Source: JBBDSH01 sp040905045 (GTDB taxonomy: Bacteria; Pseudomonadota; Gammaproteobacteria; Eutrophobiales; Eutrophobiaceae). Taken from it: a stretch of 49,843 nucleotides of DNA. Below the pieces are notes generated by a model. The model made no database searches. It saw only the letters and a program-made list of their open reading frames with translations, and was not told the origin of the DNA. Positions 18,117-27,688 of the stretch are shown here, one piece after another (the first letter of the stretch is position 1; each line of letters opens with the position of its first letter). The stretch covers positions 1 to 49,843 of the forward strand of contig JBBDSH010000029.1 of the NCBI GenBank assembly GCA_040905045.1, written 5' to 3'. The translations under genes were made by a program, and so were the position numbers.

Positions 18117-19520
18117 TCAGATCGTCCGCGAAAACCCGCCATTTTGATTCTGCTGTACATAGGCGTCAAAGACCATGCAGATGTTGCGGATCAAAAGCCG
18201 GCCAGCCGGTGTTACCTCGATACTATCATCACTGAGCCGCAACAAACCGTCATCCTGCATGATCGCCATCTGCCGCAGCTCCTTCGCAAAATAATGATTG
18301 AAATCGAAGCCGTATCGTCGTTCGAGATTGTCGAACTCCAGCCTGAAATTGCATATTAACGACATGATGATATCCCGGCGCAGCTGATCCTCCAGGCTTA
18401 ACTGGTAACCGCGGAAGATCGGGATACGGCCCGCGTCTATGTATTGATAATATTCGTTCAGACTGCGGACATTCTGTTGATAACTCTCACCCATCATGCC
18501 GATGGATGAAATACCCAGGCCGATCAGATCACAGTCGCCGCGTGTCGTGTAGCCCTGGAAATTACGATGCAATACACCTTCGCGCCGGGCGACGGCCAGA
18601 TCGTCATGGGGCCGGGCGAAGTGATCCATGCCGATGTAATCATAGCCGGCCTGTGTCAGCTGATCGATGATTTGCCGTAACAGGTCGAGTTTGATTTCCG
18701 CGGAGGGCAGTGTCAATTCGTCAATTTGACGCTGGCTCTTAAAATGCCCGGGCAGATGCGCGTAGTTGAACGCAGCGATGCGGTCGGGGTTGAGTTCCAG
18801 TACCTTGTCCAGCGTCCGGCTGAAATCCGGCACGGTCTGATAGGGAAGGCCGTAGATCAAATCGACACCGACGGATCGGAATCCCGCATCCCTGGCGGCA
18901 TGAATGACCTCCGCGGTCTCTTCGAAGGACTGCAGACGATTGACGGCCGCCTGTACCAGCGGATTGAAATCCTGGATGCCGACACTCAGGCGATTAAAGC
19001 CCAGATCCCTGAGCAGGCCGATGGTCTCCGCTGTCGCCTCGCGCGGATCGATCTCGATGGAATATTCGCCGGCATCATCATTCTCCAGCCGGAAACTGTC
19101 GCGGATTTCCTTCATCAACCGCGTCATTAATGACGGGCGTAAAAACGTCGGCGTGCCGCCGCCCCAGTGGATCTGGTTGACGAAACGATCCGCGTCGAAC
19201 AGGCCGGCATGCATGCGCAGTTCCCGGATCAGATAATCCACATAGGTTTCGGCCCGGCCGCGATTGGCGGTGATGATTTTGTTACAGGCGCAATAGAAGC
19301 AGACATGGGCGCAGAACGGCAGATGAAAATACAGCGACAGCGGCCGGGGAATGGGGAAGCCGTTGGATTCGCGCACGTTCTCCCGGTAATGTTGTTCGTT
19401 GTAACCTTCGTGAAAACGGGGCGCAGTGGGGTAGGATGTATAACGCGGTCCGGCGACGTCGTATCGCCGGAGCAAGACACTGTCGAAAAGAACAGAGTTG
19501 CGTGAAGCATGCCCAATCAT
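18117..19520 (-). CDS. hemN: Oxygen-independent coproporphyrinogen III oxidase HemN
   Basis: A radical SAM enzyme of 467 aa that converts coproporphyrinogen III to protoporphyrinogen IX without oxygen. The cluster motif CAHVCFYCAC is preceded by LYFHLPF and the WGGGTPTFL segment follows, both typical of true HemN rather than HemW. The C-terminal HemN domain (GFSRTI end) is present and length fits. ATG at 19520 is chosen over a TTG at 19568 because relatives begin close to this point. It lies 126 bp after nnrS on the same strand. An FNR-like sequence at 19555-19568 could give it its own oxygen control. It would supply haem for NarI under anoxia. Confidence 0.94.
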   Translation of the reverse strand: MIGHASRNSVLFDSVLLRRYDVAGPRYTSYPTAPRFHEGYNEQHYRENVRESNGFPIPRPLSLYFHLPFCAHVCFYCACNKIITANRGRAETYVDYLIRELRMHAGLFDADRFVNQIHWGGGTPTFLRPSLMTRLMKEIRDSFRLENDDAGEYSIEIDPREATAETIGLLRDLGFNRLSVGIQDFNPLVQAAVNRLQSFEETAEVIHAARDAGFRSVGVDLIYGLPYQTVPDFSRTLDKVLELNPDRIAAFNYAHLPGHFKSQRQIDELTLPSAEIKLDLLRQIIDQLTQAGYDYIGMDHFARPHDDLAVARREGVLHRNFQGYTTRGDCDLIGLGISSIGMMGESYQQNVRSLNEYYQYIDAGRIPIFRGYQLSLEDQLRRDIIMSLICNFRLEFDNLERRYGFDFNHYFAKELRQMAIMQDDGLLRLSDDSIEVTPAGRLLIRNICMVFDAYVQQNQNGGFSRTI

Positions 19521-19554
19521 GACCGTTAATCTACTCAATCGGTCGGGGGCATGT

Positions 19555-19568
19555 ATGACGCAGATCAA
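19555..19568 (-). promoter_or_regulatory. Weak FNR-like box before hemN
   Basis: On the hemN strand the sequence reads TTGATCTGCGTCAT, with 8 of 10 bases matching TTGATNNNNATCAA. Its centre is only about 42 bp from the chosen start codon, which leaves little room for a leader, so this is tentative. Confidence 0.3.
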
Positions 19569-19646
19569 ATTAACGGAAATCTCCGCTGCTGTCCGTCCGG
19601 GAACATCGGCAACCGGGTCGCCGCGCCGCCACTACCTTTGTAGCGT

Positions 19647-20792
19647 TCAGTCTTTTAACAGTACCGGCGTATACACAACAAGATAGAGAAGGAAGGCCGT
19701 TCCCCACAACAGGCCGGCAACGGCGGAAATCCAGAGGGGTGCCATGAGCACGGCCGCGCTGACCCGTACAAGCGCGGCCGCGGTGATGCATGCAAAGCCC
19801 GCTACAATCAATCCCGATGCCCGGATGGGGCTGCCGGTATGCCCCAGTGTGACGCGGGCGATCATGCCGAGGATCAGGGTACTCACGGCGCCGGCCATAA
19901 GCGCGTGGACGCCGGCGGACCAGGGATAAGCGCCGCTGTACAATTGCACGGTCAGGAGCATCAGGCCGACGGGTATCCAGGCATAACCCAGATGCAGTAT
20001 CCACAGCATCGGTTCATGTAACGTTCGCCAGGGTTTCCAGGCAATCAACCGGGCGGCGTTCAAAACCGCGGCCACGGCCAGCCACGGGATCAGTGCATCA
20101 TCGCGCCCGGTCAGCAGATAGACCGGAATCAACGCCAGTGTCGCCAGCGTTGCCGCCCAGTTCAGCCACGGCCACTGCCGGGGTGCCGCATCCGGCAGGC
20201 GATTGGCGGTGAAAAACGGGATCACCCGCCCGCCCATGAAGACCAGCAGCGTGGTAAGCAGAAACACGGTGATATCCAGCGTCTTGTAGGCAATCCCGAA
20301 AACATACTGGTGTATCTCCAGATGCAGCAGGACGTTCAGTATCCAGAAAACCGGCAGCATGCCGATGAAGACATAATTTCTTCTGTTGCCCGCCTTGATC
20401 AGGGTTCGCGCGACGGGCACAAGCAGGGTGGGCAGGAAAAGGAGATCCAGCAGACTGAGAAGCCATAAGGGCACGCAGCCGGAGAAGGCGAATGCCAGCC
20501 GGCCGGCCAACCATATGACCACCAGCAGCATCAATTGGCCGGGCGTGACCGGTTTCAGGCCGGTCCAGTTCTGCATGGCGGTCAACACAAAACCGGCGAT
20601 CACCGCCATGGCGAACCCGAACAGCATTTCATGACCGTGCCAGAGAACCGGCGGGATGTTGTCGTAGGCGGGCGTTCCGCTCAGCAGGAAAACCGCCCAC
20701 AGTCCCATCCAGATCACCGCCACGCCCGCGGCGCCCGCGAAAAACGGCCGGAATCCGGCCGAAAACAGGGTATACCACGTACCGGTTCTCAT
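19647..20792 (-). CDS. nnrS: NnrS family haem-copper membrane protein
   Basis: A 381-aa integral membrane protein with about 12 hydrophobic helices. Family features are the early FSAGFRPFF, the WHGHEMLFGF histidine pair that can bind haem or copper, GFVLTAMQNWTG, GGRVIPFF and the late LGHTG histidine. NnrS proteins protect against nitric oxide and nitrosative stress during nitrate and nitrite respiration. Here it is divergent from narK1, with an FNR-like box almost midway, and upstream of hemN. That places it in an anoxia-response unit next to the nitrate reductase operon. Confidence 0.92.
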   Translation of the reverse strand: MRTGTWYTLFSAGFRPFFAGAAGVAVIWMGLWAVFLLSGTPAYDNIPPVLWHGHEMLFGFAMAVIAGFVLTAMQNWTGLKPVTPGQLMLLVVIWLAGRLAFAFSGCVPLWLLSLLDLLFLPTLLVPVARTLIKAGNRRNYVFIGMLPVFWILNVLLHLEIHQYVFGIAYKTLDITVFLLTTLLVFMGGRVIPFFTANRLPDAAPRQWPWLNWAATLATLALIPVYLLTGRDDALIPWLAVAAVLNAARLIAWKPWRTLHEPMLWILHLGYAWIPVGLMLLTVQLYSGAYPWSAGVHALMAGAVSTLILGMIARVTLGHTGSPIRASGLIVAGFACITAAALVRVSAAVLMAPLWISAVAGLLWGTAFLLYLVVYTPVLLKD

Positions 20793-20888
20793 TTTTTATT
20801 ACCTTGTTTCGGAATTTGTTTGATGCATGGGACTACGCAAGTATGATGTTGTCATGCCTTTAATTAGGTATCAAGAATGCTTATTTAA

Positions 20889-20902
20889 TTGATCCAGGTC
20901 AA
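20889..20902. promoter_or_regulatory. FNR/Anr-like box between nnrS and narK1
   Basis: TTGATCCAGGTCAA matches TTGATNNNNATCAA at 9 of 10 specified bases. It is 87 bp before the narK1 ATG and 96 bp before the nnrS ATG, a position that could serve both divergent promoters. Confidence 0.7.
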
Positions 20903-20989
20903 TGACCCAAAGGCGGTTATTGGCAAGACTTGGCTCAAGTTATCTACTACGCTGAATCAAGAACAATAAAAACGCCGGAGACTTGAGTT

Positions 20990-22309
20990 ATGCATCAAAT
21001 GGAAGGGGTCACCCCCCGGGACCAGTACCGCGCCCTGGGGTTGAGTACACTGGCCTTCACCGTCTGTTTCGCGGTCTGGACGATATTTTCGGTGATAGGT
21101 GTACGTATTCAACAGGATCTGGGGCTCAGCGATACCCAGTTCGGTATTCTCGTGGCGACCCCGATCCTGACCGGCTCCATCAGCCGCATCTTCCTGGGTA
21201 TCTGGACCGAGCAGTTCGGCGGCCGGCTGGTGTTTACGTTGCAGATGCTTGTCACCGCCGTCTGTACCTGGCTGCTCGCCAGTGTCACCACGTATGAATA
21301 TTTTCTCGTCGCCGCACTGGGTGTCGGACTGGCCGGCGGCTCGTTTATTGTCGGTGTCACCTATATTTCACACTGGTTCGAGGAACAGCGCCAGGGGACC
21401 GCCCTGGGCATATTCGGTGTCGGCAATGTCGGCGCGGCGGTGACCAACTTCGGCGCGCCGTTTCTGGTGGTGGCCATGGGCTGGGAAGACACGGCCCGGA
21501 TCTATGCCGTGGCGCTGGCGGTCATGGCGATTGCCTATTATCTGTTCAGCAAGGAGGACCCCATGACCGTCGCCCGTCGCAGCGGAGAAAGAGCGTCGGC
21601 CTCGGTGATGATGCAGCTGGAACCGTTGAAGTACCTGCAGGTCTGGCGCTTCGCCACGTATTATTTCTTCGTCTTCGGCGGTTTCGTGGCGCTGGCTTCC
21701 TGGCTGCCGAAATATTACGTCGGTGCCTACGGCCTGGAACTGCAGGTCGCCGGCATGCTGGCCGCCGCCTACTCCCTGCCGGGTTCGGTATTCCGGGCCC
21801 TGGGCGGCTGGATGTCGGACAAGTGGGGTGCCCGCTTCGTCATGTATCTGACCTTTATCGTTTCCCTGGTTTGTCTGTTTATCCTCAGTTATCCGGAAAC
21901 GAAATACATCGTCACCGGCATCGAGGGGCCGATTGAATTTTCCTTCGGCGTGAGCCTGCCCTTGTTCGCTTTTCTTACCATTGTACTCGGATTCGTCATG
22001 TCCCTGGGCAAGGCCGCCGTCTACAAGAACATACCTTACTATTATCCGGAGCATGTGGGATCCGTCGGCGGCCTGGTGGGCATGATCGGCGGTCTCGGCG
22101 GTTTCGTCCTGCCCATCGCCTTCGGCGTCATGAACGACCTGACGGGTGTGTGGACCAGCTGCTTCATGCTGTTGTTTGTTATCGTCATGATCAGCACCAT
22201 CTGGATGCATCTGGCGCTGCGGGCCATGGAGAGACGCAAGTACCCGCAGCTTGCCCGCGAGGCGGATCTGAGTGACTTGCCGGAGCGGCCCTATGTCAGG
22301 CAGCATTAA
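20990..22309 (+). CDS. narK1: MFS nitrate/nitrite transporter, NarK1 type
   Basis: A 12-helix major facilitator of 439 aa. The nitrate-signature region lies around residues 105-150 (VGLAGGSFIVGVTYISHWF, then GIFGVGNVGAAVTNFGAP). The shorter length and sequence fit the NarK1 type, thought to be nitrate:proton symport. ATG at 20990 has CGGAG about 10 bp upstream. It is the first gene of the long nitrate-respiration run, 22 bp ahead of a second NarK, and has an FNR-like box upstream. The split into two different NarK types matches the NarK1-NarK2 pairs or fusions known from denitrifiers. Confidence 0.93.
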   Translation: MHQMEGVTPRDQYRALGLSTLAFTVCFAVWTIFSVIGVRIQQDLGLSDTQFGILVATPILTGSISRIFLGIWTEQFGGRLVFTLQMLVTAVCTWLLASVTTYEYFLVAALGVGLAGGSFIVGVTYISHWFEEQRQGTALGIFGVGNVGAAVTNFGAPFLVVAMGWEDTARIYAVALAVMAIAYYLFSKEDPMTVARRSGERASASVMMQLEPLKYLQVWRFATYYFFVFGGFVALASWLPKYYVGAYGLELQVAGMLAAAYSLPGSVFRALGGWMSDKWGARFVMYLTFIVSLVCLFILSYPETKYIVTGIEGPIEFSFGVSLPLFAFLTIVLGFVMSLGKAAVYKNIPYYYPEHVGSVGGLVGMIGGLGGFVLPIAFGVMNDLTGVWTSCFMLLFVIVMISTIWMHLALRAMERRKYPQLAREADLSDLPERPYVRQH

Positions 22310-22331
22310 CTCGTAAAGGGGGAATACGATC

Positions 22332-23726
22332 ATGGCGAATCTGACCGGTATACTGACGCCCGCCAATGCCGTCCTCACCGACTGGCGTCCCGATGATGAT
22401 CAGTTCTGGCAGGAGAAGGGCTACCGCATTGCCCGCCGCAATCTCTGGATCTCGATACCGGCGCTGCTGCTTGCCTTCTCCGTGTGGATGGTCTGGAGCG
22501 TGGTGGTGGCGAAATTGCCGGCGGTGGGTTTCGATTTCAGCACCAATCAGCTGTTCTGGCTGGCGGCCCTGCCGGGTTTGTCCGGCGCCACGCTGCGTAT
22601 CTTTTACAGCTTCATGGTGCCCATCTTCGGTGGCCGCCGGTGGACGGCCATCTCCACCGCTTCATTGTTGATCCCGGCGGTCGGCATCGGCTATGCCGTA
22701 CAGAATCCGGACACCGGCTATGTCACGTTTCTGATCCTGGCCCTGTTATGCGGCTTCGGCGGCGGCAACTTCGCCTCGTCCATGGCCAACATTTCTTTTT
22801 TCTTTCCGAAAAAATCCAAGGGCAACGCCCTGGCCCTGAACGCCGGACTGGGCAATCTGGGCGTCAGTGTCATGCAGTTCGCGGTACCGCTGGTGATCAC
22901 CGCCGGTGTCTTCGGCGCTGTCGGCGGCGAACCGCAGCCACTGAGCGACGGCGGCAGAATCTGGCTGCAGAATGCCGGCTTTATCTGGGTGCCGTTTCTG
23001 CTCATCTGCACCATCGCGGCCTGGTTCGGCATGAACGACATCGCCTCGGCCCGGGCTTCGTTCGCCGAGCAGGCGATCATATTCAAACGCAGGCATAACT
23101 GGATCATGTGCGTGTTGTATACCGGCACCTTCGGATCGTTCATCGGTTATTCGGCCGGTTTTCCGTTGCTGGCAGGCAATCAGTTTCCCGAGGCGGATTC
23201 CCTGAAGTACGTTTTCCTGGGGCCGCTGATCGGCGCATTGTCGCGCGCCGCCACCGGCTGGATCTCTGATCGTTTCGGTGGCGGCCGGGTGACGTTCTGG
23301 GTGTTTGTGACCATGATCGCGGCCGTCGTCGGCGTGCTGTTCTTTCTCGGCATCCGCGAGCAGCCAGGCGCCTTCTGGGGCTTCTTTGCCATGTTCATGC
23401 TGCTGTTTTTCGCCACCGGCGTGGGTAATGCCTCCACCTTCCAGATGATCCCCATTATCTTTCGTAACGAGGTGGCCCGTCTGATGCCGGAACTGAATGA
23501 GCAGGAACAGGTTCGCCAGGGCGACAAGGAATCGGCCGCCACCATCGGCTTTACCTCGGCCATTGCCGCCTACGGCGCCTTTTTCATTCCCAAGGCTTAC
23601 GGCACCTCCATCAATCTCAGCGGCGGTGCCGAATACGCCCTCTATGGCTTTATCGGTTTCTATGTTATCTGTCTGTTTCTCACCTGGTGGTACTACACAC
23701 GCCGCAATGCGGAGATCCCATGCTGA
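22332..23726 (+). CDS. narK2: MFS nitrate/nitrite transporter, NarK2 type
   Basis: A second, longer NarK family protein of 464 aa. It has a 40-residue N-terminal stretch before the first helix and the signature CGFGGGNFASSMANISFFFP followed by NAGLGNLGVSVMQF, as in E. coli NarK/NarU and denitrifier NarK2, which exchange nitrate for nitrite. A strong ribosome binding site (AAGGGGGAA) precedes the ATG. It lies between narK1 and narG with short gaps, so nitrate import, nitrite export and reduction are probably one transcription unit. Confidence 0.94.
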   Translation: MANLTGILTPANAVLTDWRPDDDQFWQEKGYRIARRNLWISIPALLLAFSVWMVWSVVVAKLPAVGFDFSTNQLFWLAALPGLSGATLRIFYSFMVPIFGGRRWTAISTASLLIPAVGIGYAVQNPDTGYVTFLILALLCGFGGGNFASSMANISFFFPKKSKGNALALNAGLGNLGVSVMQFAVPLVITAGVFGAVGGEPQPLSDGGRIWLQNAGFIWVPFLLICTIAAWFGMNDIASARASFAEQAIIFKRRHNWIMCVLYTGTFGSFIGYSAGFPLLAGNQFPEADSLKYVFLGPLIGALSRAATGWISDRFGGGRVTFWVFVTMIAAVVGVLFFLGIREQPGAFWGFFAMFMLLFFATGVGNASTFQMIPIIFRNEVARLMPELNEQEQVRQGDKESAATIGFTSAIAAYGAFFIPKAYGTSINLSGGAEYALYGFIGFYVICLFLTWWYYTRRNAEIPC

Positions 23727-23778
23727 TGAATGTTTTATCTGCTATAGATTATGAATATGCACTGAACGGAGTTGAATC

Positions 23779-26700
23779 ATGAGCCACTTTCTCGATCGAC
23801 TGATGTTTTTCCGGCACAATCGCGGCGGATTCTCCGACGGGCACGGCAGCACCACCTATGAGGACCGCACCTGGGAAAAGGCCTACCGCCAGCGTTGGCA
23901 GCACGACAAGATCGTGCGTTCCACCCACGGCGTGAACTGCACCGGCGCCTGTTCCTGGAAGATATACGTCAAGGACGGCCTGGTGACCTGGGAAACCCAG
24001 CAGACCGATTATCCGCGCACGCGCCCGGATCTGCCCAACCATGAACCGCGCGGCTGTGCCCGGGGCGCCAGTTATTCCTGGTACATCTACAGCGCCGCAC
24101 GCCTGAAATACCCCATGGCCCGGGGTGTGCTGCTGAAACTCTGGCGCGAGGCGCGCAAACAGTTTTCGGATCCGGTCGAGGCCTGGGCCTCCATTGTCGA
24201 GGATGAGGACAAGCGCCGTAGTTATCAGAAACGCCGCGGCCTGGGCGGTCTGGTGCGTTCCACCTGGGAGGAAGTGAACGAGATCACCGCCGCCGCCAAT
24301 GTTTACACGGCGAAAAAATGGGGACCGGATCGTATCATCGGCTTCTCGCCCATTCCCGCCATGTCCATGGTCTCCTACGCCGCCGGCAGCCGTTACCTCT
24401 CGCTCATCGGCGGTGTCTGTCTGTCCTTTTACGACTGGTATTGCGATTTGCCGCCGTCCTCACCCATGACCTGGGGCGAACAGACCGACGTGCCCGAATC
24501 CGCCGACTGGTATAACTCGAAATTCATCATGATGTGGGGATCCAACGTGCCGCAGACACGCACGCCCGATGCCCATTTCATGACCGAGGCCCGCTACAAC
24601 GGCACCAAGGTGGTGACGGTCTCGCCGGATTACGCCGAAAACACCAAGTTCGCGGATCTGTGGCTGTCGCCGAAGCAGGGCACCGACGCGGCCTTGGCCA
24701 TGGCCCTGGGCCACGTCATCCTCAAGGAATTTCATGTCGATGACCCGCAGCCGTATTTCCGGGATTACTGTCGCCAGTACACGGACATGCCCATGCTGGT
24801 GGAACTGGAGGAGAGCAACGGCAAGGGACTGACACCGGGTCGCTTCCTGCGCGCCGGCGATCTGGATGACTCCCTCGGCCAGGATAAGAATAGCGAATGG
24901 AAGACCATCGCCATCGACGAGAACTCCGGCAACTTTGTCTGCCCCCAGGGCAGTATCGGGTTTCGCTGGGACGAAAGCGGTCGCTGGAACCTGGAAGAGA
25001 AAGAAGGCGGCAGCAGCGGCGATACCCGGCTGCGCCTGTCGCTGCTGGATAACCGCGATGACGTGATTGAGGTTGCTTTTCCGTATTTCGGCGGCGTCGA
25101 ACACGAATTCTTCGATCACAACGAGCAGGGAGAGGTACTGCAACGGAAAGTGCCGGTCAGGCAGTTGCGAACCGCCGACGGCCGTAATGTGAAAGTGGCG
25201 ACCGTGTTCGATCTCATGGTGGCCCATTACGGCGTTGATCGGGGCCTGGACGATCCGTCTGTTGCAAAATCCTATGACGACGATGTCCCGTATACACCCA
25301 AATGGCAAGAGTCCATTACCAGTGTGCCGGCGGAACACGTCATCCGCGTGGCGCGGGAATTCGCCGACAACGCCGCAAAGACGAAAGGCAAGTCCATGGT
25401 CATCGTCGGCGCCGGCCTCAATCACTGGTATCACATGGACATGAATTACCGCGGCATCATCAACATGCTGGTGATGTGCGGCTGTGTGGGGCAGAGCGGC
25501 GGCGGCTGGGCGCATTACGTCGGTCAGGAAAAACTGCGGCCGCAGTGCGGCTGGCTGCCGGTGGCTTTCGCCCTGGACTGGGCGCGCCCGCCGCGACACA
25601 TGAACGGCACCTCATTCTGGTACGCGCATACGGATCAGTGGCGTTACGAAAAGCTGGACGTATCCGAGATATTGTCGCCCCTGGCCGATAAAAACGACTG
25701 GGGCGGCAGTCTCATTGATTACAACGTTCGCGCCGAACACATGGGCTGGTTGCCGTCGGCGCCGCAGCTGAATCGCAATCCCCTGGACATTGCGCGGGAG
25801 GCGGAAGAGGCGGGCATGGAGCCGAAGGATTACGTGGTCGATCAACTCAAGTCCGGGAAGCTGCGCATGGCCTGCGAAGACCCGGACGCACCGGAGAATT
25901 TCCCGCGCAATCTGTTCATCTGGCGATCCAACCTGCTGGGGTCCAGCGGCAAGGGCCATGAATATTTTCTCAAGCATCTGCTGGGCACCAACGACGGTGT
26001 TCAGGGCAAGGACCTGGGCGAGGAAGGCACCCAAAAGGCGGAGGAACTGGTCTGGCACGAACAGGCGCCCGAGGGCAAGCTGGATCTGCTGGTGACACTG
26101 GATTTCCGTATGTCGACTTCCTGTCTGTATTCCGACATCGTTCTGCCCACCGCCACCTGGTACGAGAAGGACGATCTCAATACCTCGGACATGCATCCAT
26201 TCATCCATCCCCTGTCCGAGGCGGTGAACCCGGCCTGGGAATCACGTTCGGACTGGGACATTTTCAAGGGCATCGCGGAAAAATTCTCCGAGTTGACGGA
26301 CGGGCATCTGGGCGTTGAGAAGGATGTGGTAACCCTGCCGCTGCTGCACGACACGCCGGCGGAACTGGGCCAGCCCATCCATGTGACCGAGTGGAAGAAG
26401 GGTGAATGCGAGCCCGTTCCCGGCAAGACCATGCCCAACCTGATCACGGTGGAGCGTGATTACCCCAATACCTATGCCCGCTTTACCTCCATCGGGCCGC
26501 TGCTGGACAAGCTGGGCAATGGCGGCAAGGGCATTACCTGGAACACGGAACACGAAGTGGATTACTTGGGCGCCCTCAACGGCAAACATTATAAAGAGGG
26601 TGCCAACAAGGACCGGCCGAAGATGGAAACGGCCATCGATGCCGCCGAGGCCATCATGTCGCTGGCGCCGGAAACCAACGGCGAAGTGGCGGTCAAGGCC

Positions 26701-27534
26701 TGGGAAGCGTTGTCGAAATTCACCGGGCGCGAACACGCCCATCTTGCCCGGCACAAGGAGGACGAGAAGATCCGTTTCCGCGATATACAGGCCCAGCCGC
26801 GCAAGATTATCAGTTCGCCCACCTGGTCGGGTATCGAATCGGAGAAGGTTTGTTACAACGCCGGCTGGACCAACGTCCATGAACTGATCCCATGGCGCAC
26901 GCTGACCGGCCGCCAGCAGTTCTATCAGGATCATTCCTGGATGCGCGCCTTCGGCGAAGGTTTCGTCTCCTACCGGCCGCCGGTGAACACCAAGACCTGG
27001 AATTCCATTCACAACAAACGCCCCAACGGCAACACCGAGATCGTGCTCAACTGGATCACGCCTCATCAGAAGTGGGGTATTCACAGTACCTACAGTGACA
27101 ACCTGTTGATGCTGACCCTGTCGCGCGGCGGGCCCATTGTCTGGATATCGGAAACCGATGCGAAGAAGGCCGGCATCGAGGACAACGACTGGATCGAGGT
27201 GTTCAATGTCAACGGCGCGGTGGTGGCCCGGGCGGTGGTCTCGCAGCGGGTGCGCGAGGGCATGGCCATGATGTACCACGCCCAGGAGCGCATCGTGAAC
27301 ACGCCGGGGTCGGAAATCACCGGCGCCCGCGGCGGTATTCATAATTCCGTCACAAGGGCGGTGGTCAAGCCGACGCACATGATCGGCGGCTACGCCCAGC
27401 AGAGCTACGGCTTCAATTACTACGGCACCGTCGGTTCCAACCGCGATGAATTCGTTGTTGTCCGCAAAATGGAAAAAGTCGACTGGCTGGAAGGTGACGA
27501 TGAATCCATCCTGCAACAGGAGTATGTGAGATGA
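23779..27534 (+). CDS. narG: Respiratory nitrate reductase alpha subunit NarG
   Basis: The catalytic molybdenum subunit, 1251 aa (E. coli 1247), reducing nitrate to nitrite at the cytoplasmic face of the membrane. The FS0 cluster ligands are H50, C54, C58 and C93 (THGVNCTGAC ... RGCARG), including the histidine that marks NarG. The molybdenum-ligand aspartate is in YDWYCDLPPSSP, about residue 223. The N-terminus has no twin-arginine signal, in agreement with a cytoplasmic enzyme of the bacterial type. ATG at 23779 follows a CGGAG ribosome binding site. The last codons overlap the left arm of an inverted repeat that reaches the narH start. Confidence 0.98.
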   Translation: MSHFLDRLMFFRHNRGGFSDGHGSTTYEDRTWEKAYRQRWQHDKIVRSTHGVNCTGACSWKIYVKDGLVTWETQQTDYPRTRPDLPNHEPRGCARGASYSWYIYSAARLKYPMARGVLLKLWREARKQFSDPVEAWASIVEDEDKRRSYQKRRGLGGLVRSTWEEVNEITAAANVYTAKKWGPDRIIGFSPIPAMSMVSYAAGSRYLSLIGGVCLSFYDWYCDLPPSSPMTWGEQTDVPESADWYNSKFIMMWGSNVPQTRTPDAHFMTEARYNGTKVVTVSPDYAENTKFADLWLSPKQGTDAALAMALGHVILKEFHVDDPQPYFRDYCRQYTDMPMLVELEESNGKGLTPGRFLRAGDLDDSLGQDKNSEWKTIAIDENSGNFVCPQGSIGFRWDESGRWNLEEKEGGSSGDTRLRLSLLDNRDDVIEVAFPYFGGVEHEFFDHNEQGEVLQRKVPVRQLRTADGRNVKVATVFDLMVAHYGVDRGLDDPSVAKSYDDDVPYTPKWQESITSVPAEHVIRVAREFADNAAKTKGKSMVIVGAGLNHWYHMDMNYRGIINMLVMCGCVGQSGGGWAHYVGQEKLRPQCGWLPVAFALDWARPPRHMNGTSFWYAHTDQWRYEKLDVSEILSPLADKNDWGGSLIDYNVRAEHMGWLPSAPQLNRNPLDIAREAEEAGMEPKDYVVDQLKSGKLRMACEDPDAPENFPRNLFIWRSNLLGSSGKGHEYFLKHLLGTNDGVQGKDLGEEGTQKAEELVWHEQAPEGKLDLLVTLDFRMSTSCLYSDIVLPTATWYEKDDLNTSDMHPFIHPLSEAVNPAWESRSDWDIFKGIAEKFSELTDGHLGVEKDVVTLPLLHDTPAELGQPIHVTEWKKGECEPVPGKTMPNLITVERDYPNTYARFTSIGPLLDKLGNGGKGITWNTEHEVDYLGALNGKHYKEGANKDRPKMETAIDAAEAIMSLAPETNGEVAVKAWEALSKFTGREHAHLARHKEDEKIRFRDIQAQPRKIISSPTWSGIESEKVCYNAGWTNVHELIPWRTLTGRQQFYQDHSWMRAFGEGFVSYRPPVNTKTWNSIHNKRPNGNTEIVLNWITPHQKWGIHSTYSDNLLMLTLSRGGPIVWISETDAKKAGIEDNDWIEVFNVNGAVVARAVVSQRVREGMAMMYHAQERIVNTPGSEITGARGGIHNSVTRAVVKPTHMIGGYAQQSYGFNYYGTVGSNRDEFVVVRKMEKVDWLEGDDESILQQEYVR

Positions 27535-27688
27535 GACTTCCGAATAATGTAGCGAGCGAAGACAGGTTGGTCGCCGCCGGAGCGCAGGAAGCGCAGTGTA
27601 TATGCCAATACATGAGCCCATATGGATTTCAGGGGAGCACTGCCGGCGGCCGAGATGTCGAGCGCAGTAGTTATGCGGAGGTCTCATC
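27530..27688 (+). promoter_or_regulatory. Inverted repeat joining narG stop and narH ribosome binding site
   Basis: GATGAGACTTCCG (27530-27542) overlaps the narG TGA. CGGAGGTCTCATC (27676-27688) contains the narH Shine-Dalgarno GGAGGT and ends at the narH ATG. The arms pair over all 13 positions in RNA (12 Watson-Crick, one G-U), and weaker pairing (GTCGCCGCCGG with CCGGCGGCC) extends inward. No open frame is apparent in the 154-bp gap, which is unusual because narG and narH are normally adjacent. Confidence 0.75.
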
